A DNA stretch of 12,808 bases from CAYVMN01 sp964452575. GTDB lineage: Bacteria > Desulfobacterota > DSM-4660 > Desulfatiglandales > Desulfatiglandaceae. The position numbers were made by a program, and so were the translations under genes. Below, piece after piece: positions 1 to 4,928 of the stretch (position 1 is its first letter; each line of letters starts with the position of its first letter). The stretch covers positions 1-12,808 of the forward strand of contig CAYVMN010000136.1 of the NCBI GenBank assembly GCA_964452575.1. The letters run 5' to 3'. The notes under the pieces are model-generated. The model did no database searches, was not told the origin of the DNA, and worked only from the letters and a program-made list of their open reading frames with translations.

Positions 1-325
1 TCGACAGCCACAGGTCGCAGAGTTCGTGGGGAAGGGTGAAAATCCCGTGATAGTGGTCACAAGCAAGGAGTCGGGCCTTTCGTTTCAAAAGCCACCTTTC
101 AATCTGTATCCAGGCACATAACGGGCAGATGCGGTGTTTACAGGAATTATACCACTGCCTCTGATAGTGTCCATCTGGACACGCTTGAATATGCCCTCCC
201 AAAAGGGCCGTGCGACAGACCAGAATGGCTCTTGCCGCTGCCCTCACATGCCGCGGAAGGGCACGGCCGCTTTCGAAGTCTTCATATCGAGTCTGAAATA
301 TGCTCTGAAGGGTGACATTGGGCAT
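1..325 (-). CDS. IS91-family transposase, N-terminal part (runs off window)
   Basis: Rolling-circle type transposase of the IS91/IS801/IS1294 family; only the first 108 residues are present because the frame continues past base 1. Reading the minus strand from ATG 325-323 gives MPNVTLQSIF..., preceded by an in-frame TAA. The zinc-binding N-terminal domain is visible: C37, GGHIQAC (42-49), then NSCKHRICPLC (60-70), followed by the family block LLACDHYHGIFTLPHEL (86-102). This order and spacing match the 'transposase zinc-binding domain' of IS91-type enzymes as I know them. The catalytic HUH and Tyr residues would lie beyond the window, so integrity cannot be judged. The start lies about 105 bp from the attC site of the integron cassette, so the element abuts the array. 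It could be an intact IS or a fragment. The plus-strand open frames over this region are shadows. Confidence 0.85.
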   Translation of the reverse strand, partial: MPNVTLQSIFQTRYEDFESGRALPRHVRAAARAILVCRTALLGGHIQACPDGHYQRQWYNSCKHRICPLCAWIQIERWLLKRKARLLACDHYHGIFTLPHELCDLWLS

Positions 326-430
326 GACGTCATCTTACAGTATAAATTACCATCTATCACCCTTAAATAAATTGCATTTTAAATTATTATTCCTAAATCT
401 TAGCAAACCATCCCCCGCGGTAGCGGGTTA
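326..430. other. IS91-like upstream end / AT-rich leader between transposase and attC
   Basis: These are 105 non-coding bases between the transposase start and the first base of the attC. The stretch is AT-rich apart from a small GC-rich hairpin at 414-418/423-427 (CCCGC, loop GGTA, GCGGG). IS91-family elements carry short palindromes near their ends, so this hairpin could mark the terIS end. That is an inference; I cannot define the exact element boundary without the other end. Confidence 0.3.
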
Positions 431-502
431 GTCCAACGACCAAGCTCACTGGTGGCAATGAAGCGCAGCGAAATTGCCATCCAGTGCAGCGCCTTGTTAG
501 CC
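431..502 (-). repeat. attC recombination site of the HNH cassette
   Basis: On the minus strand the site begins with R'' GGCTAAC (502-496) and ends with R' GTTGGAC (437-431), which fits GTTRRRY. Between them the strand folds back on itself: GCT-G-CACTGG pairs with CCAGTG-AGC, leaving an extrahelical G as in known attC sites, and the inner arm GGCAAT pairs with ATTGCC. At 72 bp it lies in the normal attC size range. R'' is exactly complementary to the junction GTTAGCC at the other end of the same cassette (1253-1247), the signature expected of a cassette inserted from a circle. The TAA stop of the HNH gene lies inside R''. Confidence 0.85.
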
Positions 503-1252
503 ATTCTTTCGTTGAATTATATCCATTACCGGTTTGTTGCCCCTTTCGGAATTACAGTGCAAGCAAGCCGTTATAAGGTTATCGTACGAGTTATCGCCGC
601 CCTTTGAGACGGGCTGAATATGGTCAAGGGTAGCGGAAAATCTTGTTAGTTGTTTTTGACAATAATGGCATTTGTAGCCATCACGCTCGAATATCTTTAG
701 ACGGTTCTCGCGCACATTGTAGTAATCAAGTTCTTTTTTTGTGTCTACTACAGAAGACTCTGCTTCAACAGCTATTTTCATTGCATTTTGGCAAAGGGGA
801 ATTTCCTCTGGTAGGCATATTTTATATAACGTTCCCTCATTTGTCGTATCACCAGCCCGCATGATCGCTTCCTTTTCTTCAAGGCCCCGAAGTGCCTGCT
901 GAGTTGAACTGATATTTATCTCTGCATCCTTTTTACCCCTGCCTCGACTTTGACTAGATGATATTGTGCCCCGAGAAAGGCCAGATGTGCTAACTCGAAC
1001 ATATTGCTGTCCTGAATCAAGAATTGATTGCCTTAAAAGACGTCAGTACACGGCTGCTTCATAGGGAAGAAGATAGGGTTGTAGAAAATCTACTACTGAA
1101 GTTATGATCTCTGGAATTTCCAGCGCATCGAAGTTCTTTAGAAAGAGTTGCTCCTCTTCAGTAAGCACGTCTTTTTCTAAGCTATCAAGCAGCTCTCTAA
1201 TTTTTTCTATTGTCTGCTTTGATTCATTCATATGACATCCTTTGATGGCTAA
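437..1252 (-). mobile_element. integron gene cassette 2 (HNH endonuclease-like)
   Basis: An 816-bp cassette bounded by two G^TT recombination points: the 5' end TTAGCC (1252-1247) and the last base of its attC at 437. It carries a single gene plus its attC, on the minus strand, in the same direction as cassette 1. There is only a short leader (about 20 bases) before the gene, which is typical of cassettes. Because the gene now contains an in-frame stop, the cassette may no longer be functional. Confidence 0.8.
497..1231 (-). pseudogene. winged-helix/HNH endonuclease-type protein, interrupted by one TGA
   Basis: A 244-codon frame, open except for a single TGA at 1045-1043 (codon 63). The likely start is ATG 1231-1229 (MNESKQ), with AAAGGA ending about 7 bases upstream. 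The N-terminal piece ends ...LLPYEAAVY; after the TGA the same frame continues RLLRQSILDSGQQYVRVSTSG and reaches a helix-turn-helix-like stretch (ALRGLEEKEAIMRAG, then GTLYKICLPEEIPL). An HNH zinc-ribbon nuclease domain follows: CHYC (187-190), TLDHIQPVSKGG (201-212), an Asn, and CLHCN (222-226). Two ordinary ORFs meeting at one stop in the same frame, with family-like sequence across the join, point to a Trp (TGG) to TGA change. It may be a true nonsense mutation, a sequencing error, or, less likely, readthrough. A shorter protein from ATG 862 would retain the HNH domain. Biological role unknown; HNH proteins of this type occur in phages and cassettes. Confidence 0.75.
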
Positions 1253-1306
1253 CGCGTTGCTCACGGGGCGCGGCTTTTTGCGCTCCCGTGCAGCAAAATG
1301 TTCGGT
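1247..1306 (-). repeat. attC recombination site of the membrane-protein cassette
   Basis: On the minus strand it begins with R'' ACCGAAC (1306-1300) and ends with GTTAGCC (1253-1247). The arms TTGCT-G-CACGGG and CCCGTG-AGCAA pair perfectly apart from one extrahelical G, the hallmark that directs strand choice by integron integrases. The 60-bp length is typical of short attC sites. R'' is the exact complement of the GTTCGGT junction at 1810-1804, the start of the same cassette, which independently supports the assignment. Confidence 0.87.
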
Positions 1307-1809
1307 TTAACTATCCACCTATAGTCCGCAGGTACATCTCAAGAATGTGCCAGACCACATAGAGAATCGCACCGATAACGAGTAGTCTGAACTGTAGGTT
1401 AGCGTACCTGTTGGCCTTATTTGACTGGTCCTCAAAAATCTCTCGGAGTGTTTCGCGTGCAACCTGAATTACCTCCGGATTCGTCCCCACAAGATTATGC
1501 CGACCAGTATTCACTTCTAAAAGGGCTGCATTCGTGCGTAATCCTGAACTCACATAGGCACGATTTCGGCAACCAAAAAAGAAGCTTAGTGCCCAAGCCA
1601 GTACAGCGGCCGCAAGCGGGAGCTGTGACCAGCTCAGCGATGCTCCTTGGGTTTGTTTAACCACAAGAGCAATTGCTGTGCCAACGACCGCGAGCAAAAA
1701 GTACGTATGCTTATTCTGTGACTCGCGTAACGCCCGATAAATGTCTAACTCTTTTTCAGTAATAGTCATCCTTGGTTACATCTCTTAATAATTGGTCTAT
1801 ATTACCGAA
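1253..1809 (-). mobile_element. integron gene cassette 1 (three-helix membrane protein)
   Basis: A 557-bp cassette that starts TTCGGT (1809-1804) directly after the candidate attI and ends at the G^TT of its attC. It is the first cassette of the array and encodes one protein on the minus strand, leaving about 40 bases of leader. First position normally means the best expression from the cassette promoter and the most recent insertion, but the integrase here is broken, so the order is probably frozen. Confidence 0.82.
1311..1769 (-). CDS. cassette-encoded hypothetical membrane protein, three predicted TM helices
   Basis: A 152-residue protein that I do not recognise as a named family. Hydrophobic segments lie at about residues 22-37, 48-66 and 127-147. 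Between helices 2 and 3 is a soluble stretch of about 60 residues with a charged helical part (VARETLREIFEDQSNKANRY). The N-terminus is short and polar. The start ATG 1769-1767 is fixed on the upstream side by an in-frame TAA two codons before it. AAGG directly abuts the ATG and a weaker AAGAGA lies further up, so the ribosome site is poor. The TAG stop lies just before the R'' box of its attC, the compact layout usual for cassettes. The helix-loop-helix layout resembles small membrane effectors or scaffolds found in mobile cassettes, but that is only inference. Confidence 0.8.
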   Translation of the reverse strand: MTITEKELDIYRALRESQNKHTYFLLAVVGTAIALVVKQTQGASLSWSQLPLAAAVLAWALSFFFGCRNRAYVSSGLRTNAALLEVNTGRHNLVGTNPEVIQVARETLREIFEDQSNKANRYANLQFRLLVIGAILYVVWHILEMYLRTIGG

Positions 1810-1818
1810 CAGTTAGGA
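1804..1818 (-). other. candidate integron attI primary recombination site
   Basis: The minus strand reads TCCTAAC, one base, then GTTCGGT; this is an inverted pair of integrase core-like boxes immediately before the first cassette and on the side of the intI remnant. Recombination would fall between 1810 and 1809. It lacks the long fold-back of an attC, as expected for an attI. The identification rests mainly on position: intI remnant on one side reading away, cassettes on the other. Accessory integrase-binding repeats cannot be defined. Confidence 0.55.
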
Positions 1819-1822
1819 TAGG

Positions 1823-1924
1823 TGGAAAATTTTCCATCTATTGCCTATATATCATGGAAAAACTTCCATCTATTCTCATATCTTTATATAAAATATGGAA
1901 AAAACCCTATTCACTTTTCCATAT
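1823..1924. promoter_or_regulatory. three TGGAA/TTCCA inverted repeats in the attI-intI gap
   Basis: Three nested palindromic units lie in AT-rich DNA between attI and the integrase start. The first is a perfect 14-bp palindrome TGGAAAATTTTCCA at 1823-1836. The second is ATGGAA-AAAC-TTCCAT at 1854-1869. The third is a perfect 10-bp inverted repeat ATATGGAAAA/TTTTCCATAT at 1893-1902/1915-1924 with a 12-base gap. The first two are each followed by CTATT. A further half site, ATGGAAAATT, covers the intI start codon. The location is where the intI and cassette promoters should lie, so operators for a regulator, or integrase-binding sites, are plausible. No LexA box of the E. coli type is visible. 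Confidence 0.6.
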
Positions 1925-1946
1925 ATTACATGATAGTGTTGATAGC

Positions 1947-2095
1947 ATGGAAAATTCAAAAAAATTCCGCCCGAATCCTAAACTTCGGCTCATGGATCAG
2001 GTTCGATAGGTCCTGCGGTTCAACAAAAGGTCGCCGCCTCCACCCAGCGTCTGGTCCTCAATGCAATTGAAAAGGACATTTCCGTCGTCCGAAGC
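1947..2095 (+). pseudogene. intI: integron integrase (tyrosine recombinase) remnant
   Basis: From ATG 1947 the frame reads MENSKKFRPNPKLRLMDQVR and then TAG at 2007, where IntI proteins have a codon for Glu in the pattern QVREVLR; V-L-R does follow the stop. A jump of frame and an internal deletion then bring in VQQKVAASTQRLVLNAIEKDI (from 2018), which matches the IntI segment '..KVAASTQ..ALNA..' about 50-60 residues further along the normal protein. The catalytic domain with the R..H.R..Y residues is not found downstream. So this is a dead integrase: nonsense codon, deletion and loss of the C-terminal two-thirds. It reads away from attI and divergently from the cassettes, the standard integron layout. 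The end coordinate is approximate. Confidence 0.75.
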
Positions 2096-2319
2096 CCACT
2101 GGACGGGCTTGAGCAAATCTGCTTTCTCTCGACAATGCCCGGATGTGTCTGTTCACTAATCACACTATTGCCCTATGAAATCAGCTGGGAACCGTCTCAG
2201 GTTGCAATTTGTGATGGAAGTTTTCCCTCCCAACAGGAAAAATAGCTCCTGTCAGGAGTTGGGTAGGCCCATTTTGAGGTGTTTGTACATCGGGGAACTC
2301 CCTAGGCTTAAGGCTTTAT

Positions 2320-2352
2320 GATTGACGATTGCTGATTGTTGATTGCTGATTT
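2320..2352. repeat. short direct repeats of GATTG(C/T)TGATT
   Basis: The bases read as four overlapping near-copies of a GATTGnt motif: GATTGAC, GATTGCT, GATTGTT, GATTGCT, then GATTT. Low-complexity runs of this kind occur between genes in many bacterial genomes. No function is implied. Confidence 0.55.
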
Positions 2353-2619
2353 AATGGTTCTGGGTTGCTTGTTTAAGCATGGGAAATAATAATGGAAATA
2401 GAGAAAAAGTCAAGAGAAATCGGTTGGCTACCTCTCTCCGGACCAGAGGCTCCATCTTGAGCCTTGCCCTCAGCGGGACTAGCCGTAAAAAAGTGGAGTC
2501 GGGTCTGCCCTTGACATCGGAGAAGTAAGAATAATTAGCCTAAAAGCAGATCAGGCGATGGCTTTATGGCACGGCTGATCCAAAATCAACAGTACAAACG
2601 GAGAAGGGAAAACAGAACG

Positions 2620-2647
2620 TCTCCCAATTTAATAAGGTCTTGGGAGA
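2620..2647 (-). terminator. possible terminator hairpin downstream of the XRE gene
   Basis: A perfect 8-bp inverted repeat TCTCCCAA / TTGGGAGA with a 12-base loop lies 43 bases past the stop of the XRE gene. On the minus strand it is followed by a mixed T-rich stretch (CGTTCTGTTTT) rather than a clean U-run, so termination efficiency is uncertain. Confidence 0.35.
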
Positions 2648-2689
2648 AAAACTTTAAAGATGAGAAAGACAGCTATCCGGAGCCAGTCG

Positions 2690-2980
2690 TTAATTCTTGG
2701 TAGATTTTAACATGAATTGAAGTTCGTAGCCCAATACCCGGGCATACTCATTTAGAGTATGAAGAGAAATATGATCATCTTTTGCATTTTCAATCTTAGA
2801 AATACTCTGCTGGCTAAGAGACCATTTTGCAGCAACTTCACGCTGGGTCAGTTTTAGTTTTTCCCTGGCTTCTCTTAACATGGAAGCGATAAGTAGTTCA
2901 CCTTTTCGCTTTTCCACCGCTGCGGTAAACCCCGGCTTCTCAAGTTCTTTTTTTGCTATCAAGCGGTCAAGGTCATCCAT
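2690..2980 (-). CDS. XRE-family helix-turn-helix protein, antitoxin-like (HigA type)
   Basis: A 96-residue DNA-binding protein. Residues 33-90 form an XRE/Cro-C1 domain: LREAREKLKLTQREVAAKWSLSQQSISKIEN carries the recognition helix (SQQSISKIEN), and HTLNEYARVLGYEL is the usual last helix. The N-terminal 30 residues are charged and helical, as in antitoxins that are encoded second in type II pairs. A strong AGGAGGA lies 7 bases before ATG 2980-2978. The expected toxin gene upstream seems reduced to a 3' fragment whose stop overlaps this start. Such proteins repress their own promoter with the toxin as partner; here it may act alone, or no longer act. It could also be a solitary regulator. Confidence 0.8.
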   Translation of the reverse strand: MDDLDRLIAKKELEKPGFTAAVEKRKGELLIASMLREAREKLKLTQREVAAKWSLSQQSISKIENAKDDHISLHTLNEYARVLGYELQFMLKSTKN

Positions 2981-3047
2981 TCTCTCCTCCTCTTACACGC
3001 TCAAAATAATCCTTTCTCATTTTTACACTGAGCCCTTTTCTTGACGT
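2973..3047 (-). pseudogene. possible 3' remnant of a RelE/HigB-type toxin gene
   Basis: The minus strand has a short frame ending ...MRKDYFERVRGGENG with TGA at 2975-2973, overlapping the ATG of the XRE gene by the arrangement ATGGATGA, as in HigB-HigA pairs. Upstream, a neighbouring frame offers CFLILNVKKRAQ, which has the feel of the last strand of these toxins (..LILNGFVKK..). No intact toxin frame is present, so a frameshift and truncation are inferred. The evidence is thin: about 25 residues and the overlap only. Confidence 0.3.
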
Positions 3048-3193
3048 TCAGAATAAGAAAACAACGCCATGGTGGCCCACCCGCAATCATATAGTTGTGT
3101 TCTATGAGGCTCCTCTTGGGGTTATTTACGTTTCAGTTAATCCTGCCGACTGCTCCCCGACCTTCTCCGGCTTGATGTTGCAACAATTATAAT

Positions 3194-3598
3194 CTAGGCC
3201 TTGTCCAGGTACTCTGACCACATCCGGCTTTGCAACATGGCAATGTGTTTGAACTTCGCACCAAGTTCACCTATACGCCCGGGGGCGCCCCTTTCTACCT
3301 CGGTTTCCAACTCAGGGCAGATATAGCGATGGCATATGAACGGTCTGGATTCTGGTTCAAGGGTGCATCCGGTCGGACCCAGGAACCAGCAACCCTTCCT
3401 GGTCATTGCCTCTCTTCTCCACTTCGTTTTTCTCCCTGACAGCCTGAGAAAGAGCAGATCCTTCTCCGTGAAAAGATAATGGACCTTGGTGCAGCAGGGG
3501 ACTTCGCATCTGGAACATACGCGCTCCACGTACCCCCTTTGTCGTTCCGTTACTTCAGAGAGGAGGCCCTCTATCTTATTCACCGTCTCAGCGACCAT
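3194..3598 (-). CDS. YkgJ-like CxxC zinc/iron-binding protein
   Basis: A 134-residue cysteine-rich soluble protein. The cysteines are arranged as in the YkgJ/'zinc- or iron-chelating' family: C28-x2-C31-x3-C35-C36 near the N-terminus, then KGCWFLGPTGCTLEPESRPFICHRYIC with C70, C78, C89 and C94. These eight cysteines, plus H90, would bind a metal or Fe-S cluster. The N-terminal 25 residues look helical. The family's molecular role is not established. The start ATG 3598-3596 follows TTTGAAGA directly, a weak ribosome site; no better Met lies nearby. The gene stands alone on the minus strand, and its upstream end faces the CACAGAG inverted repeat. Confidence 0.75.
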   Translation of the reverse strand: MVAETVNKIEGLLSEVTERQRGYVERVCSRCEVPCCTKVHYLFTEKDLLFLRLSGRKTKWRREAMTRKGCWFLGPTGCTLEPESRPFICHRYICPELETEVERGAPGRIGELGAKFKHIAMLQSRMWSEYLDKA

Positions 3599-3631
3599 TC
3601 TTCAAATCAATCCCTCTCCGGATTGCAATCG

Positions 3632-3765
3632 TTCACCACAGAGGGCACAGAGTACACAGAGCAAACTCTTTTGTTTTAATGGCAGCACCGATTACAGAGC
3701 CTGTTATCTCATCTATTTCTTCCACAATTTATTCCCTCTGTGTTCTCAGTGATCTCTGTGGTGAA
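3632..3765. repeat. MITE-sized element with 30-bp imperfect inverted repeats
   Basis: Left arm 3632-3661 (TTCACCACAGAGGGCACAGA...) and right arm 3736-3765 (...ATCTCTGTGGTGAA) are inverted copies matching at 26 of 30 positions, with the outer 12 identical. Each arm is itself built from CACAGAG-type heptamers. The 74-base middle has no coding capacity. Related CACAGAG...CTCTGTG repeats are, from memory, common in deltaproteobacterial and other genomes. The pair could form a long hairpin in RNA and would also act as a bidirectional barrier between the YkgJ-like gene and the operon. Confidence 0.8.
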
Positions 3766-3839
3766 ATGTTACCCCTGGTTTTTTTCTTTATAGCATGGAT
3801 GGCAGGAAAAGAAAGCCATTTGCGGCTGACCATATTTCC

Positions 3840-3867
3840 TTGACTTACCATCTGTTTTCAATATCAT
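3840..3867 (+). promoter_or_regulatory. sigma70-type promoter of the oxidoreductase operon
   Basis: TTGACT (3840-3845) and TATCAT (3862-3867) are each five of six consensus bases, with a 16-base spacer. Transcription would start near 3874, giving a leader of about 88 bases before the first gene at 3962. It is the best promoter-like pair in this gap and points the right way. No obvious operator flanks it. Confidence 0.5.
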
Positions 3868-3961
3868 TCCTTGCGGTTAAGCTGTGGCGCGGATTGGCAT
3901 TCGTGGTGATAGGGTCAGAGAAGTAGTTGATGGATTGGGGCATTAGAAAGGAGATCTGCAC

Positions 3962-4858
3962 ATGTATGATCTGATTGACATTTTAGGAAGTCAGTATCCC
4001 GTAATACAGGGGCCTATTGGTGAATTAAACAGTCCCAAGATGGTGGCAGCTGTGTCTGAGGCTGGGGGTTTCGGTATGCTGGCCCTGGGGTTTACCAGAG
4101 ACCTCGAAGAGATCAAAAAGATGATCGCCGAGATTCGGGCCCTGACTGATAAACCCTTTGGGGCCAATCTTATGATCGCAATGAATCCGGCCAATGAGCA
4201 AATCCTCCAGGTCCTGGCCGAGGCTGGGGTGAAGACAGTGACCACCTCGGCCGGTGCCCCGAAAAAGATCTATCCCAAGATCCATGAACTGGGGATGAGA
4301 GGCCTCCATGTTGCTCTGGATTTTTCCTCTGCCATGAAGGCGGCCGAGGCCGGTGCGGACGGCCTGGTTGTCTCCGGGTGCGAGTCGGGCGGCCTCAGGT
4401 TTCCAAGGCCTGAATCCTCCAACATGGTCCTTATTCCATTGGTCTGCGACCATGTCGACATACCCGTGGCAGCTGCCGGGGCCGTGGCGGATTCCCGCGG
4501 CTATCGGGCCGCCCTGGCCCTGGGCGCCCAGGGGGTCCAGATCGGGACCCGTTTTCTCTCCGCAGCAGAAAGCCCGGCCTCCCAGGCCTGGAAGGAAGCG
4601 ATCCTAAATTGCCCAGAGGGCGGGACCACCCTAATCCCCTTGCCCGGCATGAACGTGCGGGTCATAATAAATCCCAGGCTGGCAGAGAAGATGGGAGATC
4701 CCAACATCGACCTCTCCCAGGAGTATAGTATGATGAACATGGGTAAGGCCTGGCGGTCAGGGGACTTTGATCTCTTTCCGGCCGGAGGCGGTCAGATCAG
4801 CGCCTTAATCACAGAGATCAAATCGGTCAAGGACATTATTGAGGAGATGGTGTCCTGA
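3962..4858 (+). CDS. NMO/FabK-like FMN-dependent TIM-barrel oxidoreductase lacking the usual His
   Basis: A 298-residue member of the nitronate monooxygenase (2-nitropropane dioxygenase)/enoyl reductase FabK superfamily. Visible marks are the N-terminal QYPVIQGPIG (11-20), the strand-loop GANLM, the phosphate-binding VAAAGAVADSRG (169-180), GAQGVQIGTRFL (188-199), and the C-terminal AGGGQISALI. The family's catalytic His normally sits in E-x-G-G-H; here the sequence is CESGGLRFP (140-148) with Leu145 in its place. It may therefore not be a true nitronate monooxygenase and may use flavin differently or have a different substrate. AAGGAG lies 7 bases before the ATG. It is the first gene of the operon, and its end is 70 bases before the panB homologue. 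Annotation as 'nitronate monooxygenase' would be by homology only. Confidence 0.85.
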   Translation: MYDLIDILGSQYPVIQGPIGELNSPKMVAAVSEAGGFGMLALGFTRDLEEIKKMIAEIRALTDKPFGANLMIAMNPANEQILQVLAEAGVKTVTTSAGAPKKIYPKIHELGMRGLHVALDFSSAMKAAEAGADGLVVSGCESGGLRFPRPESSNMVLIPLVCDHVDIPVAAAGAVADSRGYRAALALGAQGVQIGTRFLSAAESPASQAWKEAILNCPEGGTTLIPLPGMNVRVIINPRLAEKMGDPNIDLSQEYSMMNMGKAWRSGDFDLFPAGGGQISALITEIKSVKDIIEEMVS

Positions 4859-4917
4859 ATTTGTCTGGGTCTTAGAGTTTGGATATTCGAATTTGGTTGC
4901 GGCCGAAGGCCTCAATC

Positions 4918-4923
4918 AGGAGG
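4918..4923 (+). promoter_or_regulatory. ribosome binding site fixing the panB start
   Basis: AGGAGG lies 5 bases before ATG 4929. It decides against the longer frame from ATG 4839, which would overlap the upstream gene, lacks a ribosome site and adds 30 residues that are not PanB-like. Confidence 0.75.
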
Positions 4924-4928
4924 GTCCT

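Larger units (their letters stand above)
2096..2689. other. intergenic stretch without recognisable gene
   Basis: About 600 bases in which no frame looks coding on either strand. It probably includes decayed sequence on the lost side of the integrase. It holds a short direct repeat run (2320-2352), a CCCAAC/GTTGGG pair at 2229-2234/2258-2263, and an inverted repeat near 2620-2647, each noted separately. Confidence 0.6.

Noticed and set aside
2..121. Plus-strand open frame at the window edge (RQPQVAEFVGKG... ending TAA)
   Set aside because: It lies antisense to the clear IS91-family transposase reading on the minus strand, which has recognisable zinc-binding motifs.
170..185. Perfect inverted repeat GTGTCC-ATCT-GGACAC
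   Set aside because: It falls inside the transposase coding sequence and is explained by codons; no sign of a separate site.
134..370. 78-residue plus-strand ORF
   Set aside because: Antisense shadow of the transposase; no ribosome site or family features.
1043..1045. TGA in the HNH gene as a selenocysteine or alternative-code Trp codon
   Set aside because: Other genes here end with TGA, the position is not redox-related, and no selenocysteine insertion hairpin was apparent downstream.
1822..2070. 82-residue plus-strand ORF across the attI-intI gap
   Set aside because: Its first half is palindromic non-coding DNA and its start lies in the repeat array; the real coding trace is the intI remnant in a different frame.
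2229..2263. CCCAAC ... GTTGGG pair looking like a third attC
   Set aside because: Only 35 bp long, no proper fold-back with extrahelical base, and on the wrong side of intI; probably chance.
3050..3190. Plus-strand open frame (..HIVVFYEAPLGVIYVSVNPADCSP..) upstream of the YkgJ-like gene
   Set aside because: About 50 residues, no start or ribosome site and no family recognised; could be a gene fossil but cannot be supported.
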